The notes below the pieces were generated by a model. That model was not told where the DNA came from. It did no database searches and worked only from the letters and a program-made list of their open reading frames with translations. The position numbers and the translations under genes are program-made. Positions 44,201-52,515 of a stretch of DNA of 64,000 bases are shown in pieces. Within the stretch, counting starts at the first letter, position 1; the number at the start of each line of letters is the position of its first letter. The DNA is from UBA5314 sp039679855. Its GTDB lineage: Bacteria; Bacillota; Syntrophomonadia; Syntrophomonadales; Syntrophomonadaceae. The DNA lies in contig JBDKUE010000065.1 of NCBI GenBank assembly GCA_039679855.1, forward strand, positions 14,212-78,211. The letters run 5' to 3'.

Positions 44201-46798
44201 TTATTCTGAGGCAAAGCTCTTTTCGACCCTGTTACTCTCCAGTTTACCGAATGCGGAATAGGTGAGGAAAACGCTTCCACTGTCAGCGCCAAGTTGTGAG
44301 ATAGTTATAATAACCTGGCTCTGTTTGGAGGCGACCGTCGCTGAACCAATTGCCTTGGTTGAGTCTGCATCCTGATAGACTTTAACCACATCTCCTGGAT
44401 CTAATCCGTAGACTATGACCAGGTCTGCTCCGGTATTGTTTATTATAAGGATGTTGTCAGGGTCAAGCAGTGAGGACTCTGTTTGGGCATCAAAGCTCTT
44501 CTCAGTTGCATCACTTTCCAGTAGGCCGATTTTGGTTACCGTTACATAAATCAATCCACCTGAAGAAGACAGATCTTGAACACTTACCTGGATGGTCGTA
44601 GCATCTTTGGCAACAGTTGCCTGCCCAAGTAAGGTAGCCAGTTTGGCGTCTTCGTAAACTGAAACAGTATCACCAGATTGAAGATTTGAGACTGTAACCT
44701 GGCCGGCAATGCCTGCATTATTGACAACCGTAATGTCGTCTGCATCAAGGGCTGATGACTTTGTTTCCTCTGCAAAAAGCTTTGCCGTCCGATCGCTTTC
44801 CAACATACCGCTTTTACTGAGGCTAACGTATATAGTTCCTCCAGCGCCACCCAACTGTTTAAAGTTTATGGTTACGCTGTCGGCGTCTTTGGCTACTGTT
44901 GCCTGACCCCAAACCCTTGTAGCTGCTGCTGTAGCGTAGACCTTTACGGTGTCTCCAGGGTCGAGATAATTGACCTTTACTGTATCCGGTAGGCCTGCGT
45001 TATTGGTAACAGTTATGTCATCAGCGGCCGGTGCGGGTGAATCAATCTCCTCACTGAAGGCCTTCAAAGTTCCATTGCTCTCGCATTTGCCAGTGCTGGT
45101 TATGGTAACATATACAACCCCGCTTTCGGGAAGCTGCCGAATGTTTATCGTTGCACTGGTGGCGCCTTTGGCAATAGTTGCCTGTCCCAGCAAAGTGCTC
45201 AAACCGACATTCGCATATACTTTTACTAGTTCGCCTTCGGCGCCTGTAACTTTTACCGTGTCCAAGGTCCCGGCATTGTTGACAATAGTAATATTGGCGG
45301 CATCTGGCTCAGTGGATTGAGGTTCAGCATCATAGTTTTTGGATGTTGGATCACTCTGGGCTTGGCCGGGACTGCTTACCGTTACATATACTGTCCCAGC
45401 CGCTTTACCCAATTGAGCAATGCTGACCTTGGCTGTGGTGGCGCCCTTGGCCACAGTGCTCTGCCCTAGAAGGCCGGTCAAACCCGGGTCTGAATATACT
45501 TTTATCAGATCCCCTTCAGCAGATGCAACTGTGACTGTATCTGAGGCTCCGGCATTGTTGACAACAGTTATGGCCCCGGCATCGGGAGCGGTGGACTTGG
45601 CTTCAGGAGCATAGGCTTTTTCAGTCGAATCACTTTCGGCCTTGCCGGTACTGCTTATAGTCACCCATACGCTCCCGCCTGCCGCCCCCAGTTGAGAGAC
45701 GGTTACGGTTGCGGAAGCGGCTCCCTTGGCAATCGTTGCCTGGCCCAACAGTATGGTTAAGCCGACATTCGAATAAACTTTTATCCGGTCTCCTTCGGTA
45801 CCGGTTACGGTTATCGTATCTGAGGCTCCGGCAAAGTTGTTAATCGATATGGCATCCACAGCGGGGGCAGTGGACTTAGCTTCTGCTTCGTAGGCCTTTT
45901 CCGTTCGACCGCTCTCAGCTGCACCGGGACTGGTTACTGAAACGAATACAGAACCGACCCCGGCTCCTAGTTGATTAATGCGGACGGTGACACTGGATGC
46001 CCCGGTGGGCACAGTCGCTTTACCCAATGGGATAGCAGAGATGGCGTCCGGGTATACCTTTACAACGGTGCCTGAGCTTATCCCGGCCACCGTTACCGTA
46101 TCAGGTTGGCCGGCATTGTTTACCACAGTTATATTAGCAGGATCGGGCGCACTGGAGCTTGCTTCAGCAGCATATTGTATCTCGTCAGTTGGAACGCTTT
46201 CACGCATGCCTTTACTGGTTACACTCACCCTTATTTTGCCTGTATCCGTGCCGAGTTGCGCTATCTTAATAATAGTACTGGAAGAGCCGGTGGCCACTTT
46301 GGCCTGTCCCAGTGTTTGGCTTAAATCTGGGTTGTATACTATTACAATATCCCCGGATAACAGGTTAACCACCTTAACCGTATCCGATCTTCCAGCATTG
46401 TTGGTTATAATGATATCGCCTGGCGCCGGAGTATTTGACTGAGGCTCCCCAACAAAGGATATTTCTGTTGGGCTGCTTTCAGTTTTCCCTCTACTGGTTA
46501 CAGTTACTTGTATAATTCCATCACTCTCGCCGATCTGCGGTATTTTTATGGTAACACTCCGTGAGATAGCGGTTGCCTGGCCTAGCTTGTCGCTTAAATC
46601 TGCTGTGAATACTTTAACAATATCTCCTGGTTGCAGGTTGACCACTTTTACGGTGTCCGGCATCCCTGCGTTGTTGGTAACAGTTATGTGATTTACCCCG
46701 GGCGGATCTGATGGATCAGCGGCCAAGGTCGGCATTGCCGGAAAAAGTACCAATGTCAGGGCTATCGTTAAGGCTAAAAATTTCAGGGGGTTTTTCAT
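44201..46798 (-). CDS. Secreted protein of nine tandem ~90-residue repeats, function unknown
   Basis: 865 residues. A signal peptide (residues 1-27, ending PTLAA) is followed by nine repeats, each opening with a variant of ITVVNNAGxxDTV and containing GDxVKVY, LGQATVAKGA, QLG and VYVTVTSxGxxES. The repeats are beta-rich in appearance, like surface adhesin modules. The ninth is divergent (INNTGADLVI). No LPxTG, SLH, choline-binding or membrane anchor is visible at the C terminus (EKSFASE), so it is secreted or held non-covalently. ATG preceded by GGAAGGAGCAGT on the minus strand. Composition is Ala/Thr/Val/Asp-rich with very few Cys. I do not recognise a named family. Confidence 0.88.
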   Translation of the reverse strand: MKNPLKFLALTIALTLVLFPAMPTLAADPSDPPGVNHITVTNNAGMPDTVKVVNLQPGDIVKVFTADLSDKLGQATAISRSVTIKIPQIGESDGIIQVTVTSRGKTESSPTEISFVGEPQSNTPAPGDIIITNNAGRSDTVKVVNLLSGDIVIVYNPDLSQTLGQAKVATGSSSTIIKIAQLGTDTGKIRVSVTSKGMRESVPTDEIQYAAEASSSAPDPANITVVNNAGQPDTVTVAGISSGTVVKVYPDAISAIPLGKATVPTGASSVTVRINQLGAGVGSVFVSVTSPGAAESGRTEKAYEAEAKSTAPAVDAISINNFAGASDTITVTGTEGDRIKVYSNVGLTILLGQATIAKGAASATVTVSQLGAAGGSVWVTISSTGKAESDSTEKAYAPEAKSTAPDAGAITVVNNAGASDTVTVASAEGDLIKVYSDPGLTGLLGQSTVAKGATTAKVSIAQLGKAAGTVYVTVSSPGQAQSDPTSKNYDAEPQSTEPDAANITIVNNAGTLDTVKVTGAEGELVKVYANVGLSTLLGQATIAKGATSATINIRQLPESGVVYVTITSTGKCESNGTLKAFSEEIDSPAPAADDITVTNNAGLPDTVKVNYLDPGDTVKVYATAAATRVWGQATVAKDADSVTINFKQLGGAGGTIYVSLSKSGMLESDRTAKLFAEETKSSALDADDITVVNNAGIAGQVTVSNLQSGDTVSVYEDAKLATLLGQATVAKDATTIQVSVQDLSSSGGLIYVTVTKIGLLESDATEKSFDAQTESSLLDPDNILIINNTGADLVIVYGLDPGDVVKVYQDADSTKAIGSATVASKQSQVIITISQLGADSGSVFLTYSAFGKLESNRVEKSFASE

Positions 46799-46848
46799 GA
46801 TACTGCTCCTTCCAAAGATAAACCTTAATTTACAGATAATTCTACCTG

Positions 46849-46878
46849 ATTATAAATATCGTATTTATTGAACAATAA
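46849..46878 (-). promoter_or_regulatory. Possible promoter of the repeat-protein gene
   Basis: On the minus strand, TTATTG (46878-46873), 18 bases, then TATAAT (46854-46849). The -35 box is weak; the gene starts 50 bases further on. Confidence 0.35.
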
Positions 46879-46979
46879 CTTAATTGGTTGATAAATGAAG
46901 CAATGTATTAGGTTCATACTGATTAATCCAGCAAGCTCAGGGAAAAATAAACCCACTTGCTTGTTAAGGAGGTGTAAAT

Positions 46980-47201
46980 ATGGATGATAAAGGGCGTTTC
47001 CCTCCCTGGAGCCGCATTCCATCCCTGGAGGAGATGAGCCGGGAGGCGGGAATTAATTTTGAGGAATTGATTTGGGCCTTTAAACAGGATTTAAGTACAA
47101 CAGCAATGGCACAGCGTTTTGAAGTTAGTGAAGAGACCGTAACCAGTTTATTGGAACATTTTCAGCATTACGGGGTGGCATCAGTAATGGGAGGTGATTA
47201 A
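46980..47201 (+). CDS. Small putative helix-turn-helix protein, unknown function
   Basis: A 73-residue protein with an excellent ribosome site (AAGGAGG, 8 bases before ATG). Residues ~18-65 are predicted helical; STTAMAQRFEVSEETVTSLL has the spacing of a helix-turn-helix, as in small transcriptional regulators or RNA polymerase-binding proteins. No membrane segment. It is divergent from the secreted repeat protein and 93 bases upstream of guaB, which has its own promoter-like sequence. I do not recognise the family; regulation of either neighbour is possible but unsupported. Confidence 0.65.
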   Translation: MDDKGRFPPWSRIPSLEEMSREAGINFEELIWAFKQDLSTTAMAQRFEVSEETVTSLLEHFQHYGVASVMGGD

Positions 47202-47236
47202 TTTAAACATACCGATTCAGAAATAGGGTTACCGGG

Positions 47237-47265
47237 TTGAAAACGGGGGCCAAATGGGCTAATAT
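47237..47265 (+). promoter_or_regulatory. Putative SigA promoter of guaB
   Basis: TTGAAA (47237-47242), 17 bases, TAATAT (47260-47265; a TATAAT overlaps at 47263-47268). It ends 30 bases before the guaB start. Confidence 0.5.
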
Positions 47266-47294
47266 AATCTAAATTCATAAAAGGAGGACATCCT

Positions 47295-48749
47295 ATGTCA
47301 GATAGATTTGCTAAGGAAGGGCTTACCTTTGATGATGTACTCCTGGTCCCCGGGCATTCTCAGATCCTACCGAAAGATGTGGACGTCACTACCCAGTTGA
47401 CCCGCAATATTAAGCTTAGCATTCCCATAATGAGTGCCGGAATGGATACAGTAACCGAAACGCGTATGGCCATTGCCGTAGCTCGCGAAGGCGGAATAGG
47501 AATCATACACAAAAACATGTCCATTGAAGAACAAGCCCGCATGGTGGACCGGGTAAAACGCAGCGAACATGGCGTAATTACCGATCCCTTTTCCCTGGCT
47601 CCGGATAATAAAATCAAAGATGCTCTTGATATTATGGAGCACTACCACATTTCCGGGGTTCCGGTAACCCAAGAGGGTAAACTGGTTGGTATTATAACCA
47701 ATCGGGACATCCGCTTCGAAACCAACTTCGATCAGCCGATTAAAAATGTAATGACCAGCCGCAGCCTGGTAACCGCTCCAGTGGGAACCAGTATGGATGA
47801 TGCTATGGAAATCCTGCGCCAGCATAAGATTGAAAAACTGCCCCTGGTCGATGAAACCAATAAATTAATGGGTCTTATCACCATTAAAGATATTGAGAAG
47901 ACCTACAAATACCCGAACTCAGCCAAGGACAGCCGGGGCCGGTTGCTGGTGGGAGCAGCGGTAGGCGTCGGTCACGATACCTTTGATCGGGTCCAGGCCC
48001 TGATCAAGGCAGGTGTGGATGTTCTGGTAGTAGACACCGCCCACGGGCACAACCAGGATGTCATTGATATGGTGGCTGCCATCAAACAACGCTTTCCTAA
48101 CCTGGAACTTATCGCCGGAAACGTGGCGACCGGCGAAGCCACCGAAGCATTGATCAAGGCTGGGGCAGATGCCGTTAAAGTTGGCATCGGGGCTGGATCA
48201 ATCTGCACCACCAGGGTAGTGGCAGGTATTGGCGTTCCGCAGATAACCGCTGTAGTAGACTGCGTTGAAGTGGCGCGTAAAAACGGAATACCCATTATCT
48301 CGGATGGTGGAGTAAAGTATTCAGGAGATATAGCCAAGGCTATTGCTGCGGGCGCCGACGTCGTTATGCTGGGCAACCTGCTGGCTGGCACCGAAGAAAG
48401 TCCAGGGGAAATAGTTATTCTTCAGGGACGCAGTTACAAAGTTTATCGCGGTATGGGTTCCTTGGATGCAATGCAGCAGGGCAGCAGTGACCGCTATTTT
48501 CAGGAAGGTGCAACCAAGTTGGTTCCCGAGGGCATTGAGGGGCGGGTTCCTTACAAAGGTTATGTAGCAGAGACTATCTTTCAGCTGGTGGGCGGTCTCA
48601 AAGCCGGCATGGGTTACTGTGGGGTAGGAAACCTGGCCGATATGAAAACCAGGACCAAATTCGTGAGAATTTCTAATGCGGGCCTGATTGAGAGCCATCC
48701 ACATGATATTTCGATAACCAAGGAAGCTCCCAATTACAGAGTTTTGTAG
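47295..48749 (+). CDS. guaB: Inosine-5'-monophosphate dehydrogenase
   Basis: Oxidises IMP to XMP with NAD, the rate-limiting step of GMP synthesis. The 484-residue TIM-barrel enzyme has a tandem CBS-domain insertion at ~95-205 (ALDIMEHYHISGVPVTQEGK and AMEILRQHKIEKLPLVDETN). The catalytic-loop Cys is in GIGAGSICTTRVVAGIGVPQ, phosphate-binding residues in IPIISDGGVKYSGDIAKAI, and the mobile flap around YFQEGATKLVPEGIEG. ATG after AAAGGAGGACATCCT. Confidence 0.98.
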   Translation: MSDRFAKEGLTFDDVLLVPGHSQILPKDVDVTTQLTRNIKLSIPIMSAGMDTVTETRMAIAVAREGGIGIIHKNMSIEEQARMVDRVKRSEHGVITDPFSLAPDNKIKDALDIMEHYHISGVPVTQEGKLVGIITNRDIRFETNFDQPIKNVMTSRSLVTAPVGTSMDDAMEILRQHKIEKLPLVDETNKLMGLITIKDIEKTYKYPNSAKDSRGRLLVGAAVGVGHDTFDRVQALIKAGVDVLVVDTAHGHNQDVIDMVAAIKQRFPNLELIAGNVATGEATEALIKAGADAVKVGIGAGSICTTRVVAGIGVPQITAVVDCVEVARKNGIPIISDGGVKYSGDIAKAIAAGADVVMLGNLLAGTEESPGEIVILQGRSYKVYRGMGSLDAMQQGSSDRYFQEGATKLVPEGIEGRVPYKGYVAETIFQLVGGLKAGMGYCGVGNLADMKTRTKFVRISNAGLIESHPHDISITKEAPNYRVL

Positions 48750-48752
48750 CCA

Positions 48753-49181
48753 ATGACCTGGTTGTTTGTTTTTCGCATTTGCCTGGCGGGGTTCATAGGC
48801 GTGCTCATGGGTCTCATGGGGGCGCGTCGCGAAGATGTGAGAACCTATGCGCTGATTGCTATGGGAGCCGCCTTGGTGTCGGTTGTATCGACTGAATTTT
48901 TTACGGCTCTGGATAATCCCTGGGCAGCAGACCCGGGACGCCTTGCGGCTCAGGTAGTTGCCGCCCTGGGGTTTTTAGGGGCTGGTTTTATTTGGGTTAA
49001 CGAAAAAGGCAAGGTCCGTGGTCTCTCCGGCGCGGCAGGACTATGGGTCACCGCGATTATGGGCATACTGGTTGGCAGCGGATTAAAACATGTTACCGTG
49101 GCTGCCAGCTTTTTTGTTCTCATGTTGTTTTGGATAAGCAGTTTTTTAACCCGTAAAAAGGATAAAGACGGTACTACTTGA
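48753..49181 (+). CDS. MgtC/SapB family membrane protein (short form)
   Basis: A 142-residue protein consisting of the MgtC membrane domain only. It has four to five hydrophobic segments, with GFIGVLMGLMGARREDVRTY, DPGRLAAQVVAALGFLGAGF and VRGLSGAAGLWVTA. The two signature blocks match the long paralogue at 24432-25097, but the C-terminal soluble domain is absent. ATG only three bases after the guaB stop, so it is co-transcribed. A link between GTP synthesis and MgtC function is not established. Confidence 0.85.
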   Translation: MTWLFVFRICLAGFIGVLMGLMGARREDVRTYALIAMGAALVSVVSTEFFTALDNPWAADPGRLAAQVVAALGFLGAGFIWVNEKGKVRGLSGAAGLWVTAIMGILVGSGLKHVTVAASFFVLMLFWISSFLTRKKDKDGTT

Positions 49182-49240
49182 TCTTTTTTTATCTAAAAAA
49201 TTGCTTGCCAAGCCGGGCTGTCATAAGTATGATTATAGAA

Positions 49241-49271
49241 TAAAAATTTGCCGGGATAGTCTCCCGGCAAA
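49241..49271 (-). terminator. Terminator of the small spore protein gene
   Basis: Perfect 10-bp stem TTTGCCGGGA (49247-49256) with TCCCGGCAAA (49262-49271); read on the minus strand it is followed by TTTTTA. Confidence 0.85.
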
Positions 49272-49289
49272 CGGTGCGAGCCTTTGCAG

Positions 49290-49466
49290 TTATCGTTGGT
49301 TAGATAGGTTCCTTTCAGCCATTTCAATGGCTTTGGCAACCAGGTTTCCGCAGTTTCGAGACGATACGCCGCCCCAGCCTTCGGTTGCCACTATATGGTC
49401 AACACCGAGTTCTCGGGCGATTTCGTATTTAAGCTCATCTGACATGATACCTCTTTTTCTAGCCAA
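49290..49466 (-). CDS. Alpha/beta-type small acid-soluble spore protein
   Basis: DNA-coating protein of the dormant endospore. The product (from the second TTG, 9 bases after AAGGAGG on the minus strand) starts ARKRGIMSDELKYEIARELG and continues with VATEGWGGVSSRNCGNLVAK, the conserved WGG and NCGNLV elements of the family. 58 residues, short like SspF-type proteins. An in-frame TTG six bases earlier (49472) is too near the ribosome site. Single gene with its own terminator; expression is expected late in the forespore (sigma G), though I could not identify the promoter confidently. It shows the organism has sporulation genes. Confidence 0.9.
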   Translation of the reverse strand: MARKRGIMSDELKYEIARELGVDHIVATEGWGGVSSRNCGNLVAKAIEMAERNLSNQR

Positions 49467-49589
49467 AACCAAAACCTCCTTCTACTCGCACCCTTATTTA
49501 TTTTGAACTGTATCGCTTTTTTTATGGCAAGAATATAAATTATAAAATGTTAGACATTTACTATCCGATCCTAAAAGAAGGTGTTAATT

Positions 49590-50468
49590 ATGCGCTATGA
49601 AGGAAATATTTATCGACCACCCAGTGAAGCGAGAAGCTACCTGCTTCAGTGCACGGTTGGCTGTACCCACAACCAGTGTACCTTCTGTGGAATGTATAAG
49701 GACAAAAAGTTCCGGGTGCGTGGCTTGGATGAGATCAAGGCCGATATTCGCATGGCCCGCCTGTACTACGGCGATTTGGAGAAAGTTTTTTTATGTGATG
49801 GAGATGCGCTGGCCCTGGACACTAACGACCTTTTGGAAATATTAAAAGAACTTTATAACGCTTTCCCAAGTCTTCATCATGTTGGTGTTTATGCCAGCCC
49901 CAGCAGCATTCTTGACAAAAGCGTCGATGATTTAAAGTCTTTGCGTGATGCGGGCTTAAACATTGCTTATCTGGGTGTTGAAACCGGGGACCCGGAGCTT
50001 CTAAAGGAGATTCGCAAGGGAGTCACCTATGAGGAAATGGTAGAAGCCGGGAAAAAGGTCAGGCAGGCAGGCATCTTGTTGTCGGTGACTGTTTTATTGG
50101 GCCTGGCGGGAAGAACCCCCAAAGCTGTTGATCATGCGATTAATACCGCTAAAATTTTGAACGAAATAAATCCCGATTATATAGGTGCTTTGACCTTGAT
50201 GATCGTACCGCGCACCCAGATGTATAAAAGGGTTCAGAAAGGGGAGTTTGAGCTTCCCGGGCCCTTTGAAATACTTGACGAAATGCGCATAATGATAGAG
50301 AATCTAAACGTGCAGGAAACCGAGTTCCGGAGCAACCATGCCTCCAACTACCTTCCTATAAAAGGGCGTTTTCCGCGTGACAAGGCCAAAATCCTGCAGA
50401 TGATTGAGCAGATCATAGCCTCCAACGACAAGAAATATTTGCGGCCCGACTATATGCGAGCATTGTAA
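49590..50468 (+). CDS. Radical SAM protein, function unknown
   Basis: The N-terminal cluster motif is C21-TVG-C25-THNQ-C30-TF-C33, followed by GMYKDKKFRVR. A radical SAM barrel follows, with VFLCDGDALALDTNDLLEIL, LGVETGDPELLKEIRKGVTY and a SAM-contact-like segment TVLLGLAGR. This is a COG1032-like family found widely in anaerobes; the reaction is not known to me. ATG 49590 (292 residues) is 7 bases after AGAAGGTG; GTG 49581 overlaps that site. The gene stands alone in a short intergenic setting. Confidence 0.82.
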   Translation: MRYEGNIYRPPSEARSYLLQCTVGCTHNQCTFCGMYKDKKFRVRGLDEIKADIRMARLYYGDLEKVFLCDGDALALDTNDLLEILKELYNAFPSLHHVGVYASPSSILDKSVDDLKSLRDAGLNIAYLGVETGDPELLKEIRKGVTYEEMVEAGKKVRQAGILLSVTVLLGLAGRTPKAVDHAINTAKILNEINPDYIGALTLMIVPRTQMYKRVQKGEFELPGPFEILDEMRIMIENLNVQETEFRSNHASNYLPIKGRFPRDKAKILQMIEQIIASNDKKYLRPDYMRAL

Positions 50469-50567
50469 GGCTGAAAAGAGGACTGCACTTCCCTGAAAAA
50501 GAGGGCTAAAAAAGTTCCGCCGGGATAGTGAAAAAATGCACTTGTATTATTTTAAGGGGGGAGCGCC

Positions 50568-51203
50568 ATGTTGGGTGCCATGTTTGGCCGAAAGGACAAA
50601 GAACTGTTTTTCATGCTCAGTGAGAGCGCCCGGGTGGTGGTCAGGGGCGGCGAAATCCTTAAAGAAGTCGTATCTGACTATAGCGACCTGGATATTAAAA
50701 TGGCTAAACTTACCGGAATGGAACACGAAGGGGACCACATTATTGAAGATCTGGTTCAGCGGTTAAACACCAGTTTCATTTTGCCATTTGATCGGGAAGA
50801 TGCCTTCCAGCTGGTTCAAAAGCTGTCAACCACCCTTGATTACATCACCGGGATTGTTGACCGTATGATCCTGTACAAAGCGGGACCGCCGGATGCAACT
50901 ATCCAGGAAATGGTCGATGTCCTGTTTCAAGCCCTGCAGCTCCAGGAAAAGGCTCTTCAGTTATTAAATCACATAGAAAAAAACCTTAAAGAAATAATGG
51001 AATGTACTGAAGAAATTCGCCGCCTGGAAAAGAAGCAGGACTGCCTCTATCGAACCGGTGTAGCAGCTCTGTTTGATCAACACGAAAACGATCCAATTTC
51101 AATCATAAAATGGCGCGAGGTATATGAACATATTGAAATGGCCCAGGACTATGTGCAGGATGTTGCTGAACTGATAAGCAATATCTGCGTGAAGTACTCT
51201 TGA
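50568..51203 (+). CDS. DUF47 / PhoU-like protein (putative Pit accessory protein)
   Basis: The 211-residue, all-helical protein belongs to the DUF47 (TIGR00153, PhoU-like) family. It has FFMLSESARVVVRGGEILKE, EHEGDHIIEDLVQRLNTSFI and LPFDREDAFQLVQKLSTTLD, the metal-binding Glu/Asp repeats typical of PhoU folds. Family members usually accompany Pit-type phosphate transporters and regulate them; no pit gene is in this window. ATG after AGGGGGGAGCGCC. A terminator follows. Confidence 0.87.
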   Translation: MLGAMFGRKDKELFFMLSESARVVVRGGEILKEVVSDYSDLDIKMAKLTGMEHEGDHIIEDLVQRLNTSFILPFDREDAFQLVQKLSTTLDYITGIVDRMILYKAGPPDATIQEMVDVLFQALQLQEKALQLLNHIEKNLKEIMECTEEIRRLEKKQDCLYRTGVAALFDQHENDPISIIKWREVYEHIEMAQDYVQDVAELISNICVKYS

Positions 51204-51230
51204 TAGAATAAATATTCAGAAAATATGAGA

Positions 51231-51263
51231 GGGGATGATCCTGGCGGTCATCCCCTTATTTAT
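51231..51263 (+). terminator. Terminator after the DUF47 gene
   Basis: GGGGATGA (51231-51238) pairs with TCATCCCC (51248-51255), followed by TTATTTATT. It lies between two convergent genes. Confidence 0.8.
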
Positions 51264-51288
51264 TGTCTAAAAAGTTACGAGAACCGGG

Positions 51289-52266
51289 TTAAATGAAAGA
51301 CCGGCGCTTGAAAAAGACCAGCATACCTGCGGCAAGCAGCACCATGCCAGTGAATATAATCGCATATGCCCAGGGATTTTGCATCAGAGGAAGGTTTACA
51401 TTCATGCCAAAAAATCCAGTGATCACCGTTAAAGGCATCATTATTACCGACATTATTGTCAGGACAGTAATTATCTCACTGGTGCGTCCATTAATTATGG
51501 AGTAATAAATTTCAGTTGAGCTGGTAACCAAGTCACGAAACGTGTTGGCGGTGTCTAATATACTATCCAGGTGATCCAGCAGATCTTCGAAATAGGGAAC
51601 GTTTTCTTCACTGACAAAGAAAGTGTAATGGCTGCTTATGTTGCTAAAGATCCGCCTTTGGGGAATTAAAACTTTGCGCAGTAGAATCAGGGTCGTTTTA
51701 AGGGCCAGGATCTCCTCAAAGGTTTCCTGACCGCGCTTGGTAAAAATATTATCCTCCAGATCGTCAATACGTTCACCGAGACGCTCCATAATCGGAAAAT
51801 AGTCATCAACGATATTATCTACAATTCGATATAGAAGGTGTTCCGGGCCCATAAGCATATACTCATCCTTGCTGAGGCAAACCCGGGCGACTTTCCCAAC
51901 TGCTGCCAGAGCCACCGGATGGATGGTAACCAGGTAATTTGATCCCATGAACACATCCAGTTCAATACTGGTTATTTCATCTTCTTCTTCCGCTTCCTCA
52001 AAATATCTCAGAGCGTGGAAAACGAAAAAGTTGTAATCGTCATAACGGTCCAATTTCGCCCGGGGACTTTCCTGCAGGCAATCCTCCAGGGCCAGTGGAT
52101 GGAAGTCAAAGATTCGTCCGACTTCATGTAGTTCGCTGGCGGAGCAATCAAAAAGGTCGATCCACAGCAGGTTGTGGGGCGATGCAAGGAGCTGTTCTTT
52201 GTGGTTTAAATCTACATCGTGATACATGGTTTTATCTTCGTCATTGTAAAAGTAGGTTTTTATCAC
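51289..52266 (-). CDS. corA: CorA-family magnesium/cobalt transporter
   Basis: Pentameric divalent-cation channel. The large N-terminal cytoplasmic domain (1-~260) includes LALEDCLQESPRAKLDRYDD and a long stalk helix. Two C-terminal membrane segments follow, the first ending in the selectivity signature GFFGMNVNLP (GMN at about residues 290-292), the second ending in KRRSFI. 325 residues, usual length. GTG start with AGGAGGGGTGG upstream on the minus strand. The B. subtilis-type family also includes zinc exporters, so the exact metal is not certain. Confidence 0.93.
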   Translation of the reverse strand: MIKTYFYNDEDKTMYHDVDLNHKEQLLASPHNLLWIDLFDCSASELHEVGRIFDFHPLALEDCLQESPRAKLDRYDDYNFFVFHALRYFEEAEEEDEITSIELDVFMGSNYLVTIHPVALAAVGKVARVCLSKDEYMLMGPEHLLYRIVDNIVDDYFPIMERLGERIDDLEDNIFTKRGQETFEEILALKTTLILLRKVLIPQRRIFSNISSHYTFFVSEENVPYFEDLLDHLDSILDTANTFRDLVTSSTEIYYSIINGRTSEIITVLTIMSVIMMPLTVITGFFGMNVNLPLMQNPWAYAIIFTGMVLLAAGMLVFFKRRSFI

Positions 52267-52515
52267 CGCCCACCCCTCCTATCTTAAAGGATTTTTGACC
52301 AACCGGCTCTCGCTTAGTATGCCCGAATTTAGGTCTGCCCGTATGGAGACATCCAAAATAGATTCCATTTCTCCAGCGTGTTTTCCTGCCCGTCCTTAAA
52401 ACTTTTTAAGCCGGGCTAAAAAAGATATCAGAAAATGGTTTTGAGCGTTTGCCTTTGGGAATAATTTGGTAAAGAGGTGCGTCTTAATTATTGGAAATTC
52501 GGAGGGAAAAACGCT

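Noticed and set aside
46106..46442. Plus-strand frames antisense to the nine-repeat protein
   Set aside because: They are mirror images of the repeat codons; the minus-strand frame has a signal peptide, a ribosome site and nine coherent repeats.
49201..49506. 101-codon plus-strand frame over the spore-protein gene
   Set aside because: The minus-strand product is a textbook small acid-soluble spore protein with its own terminator.
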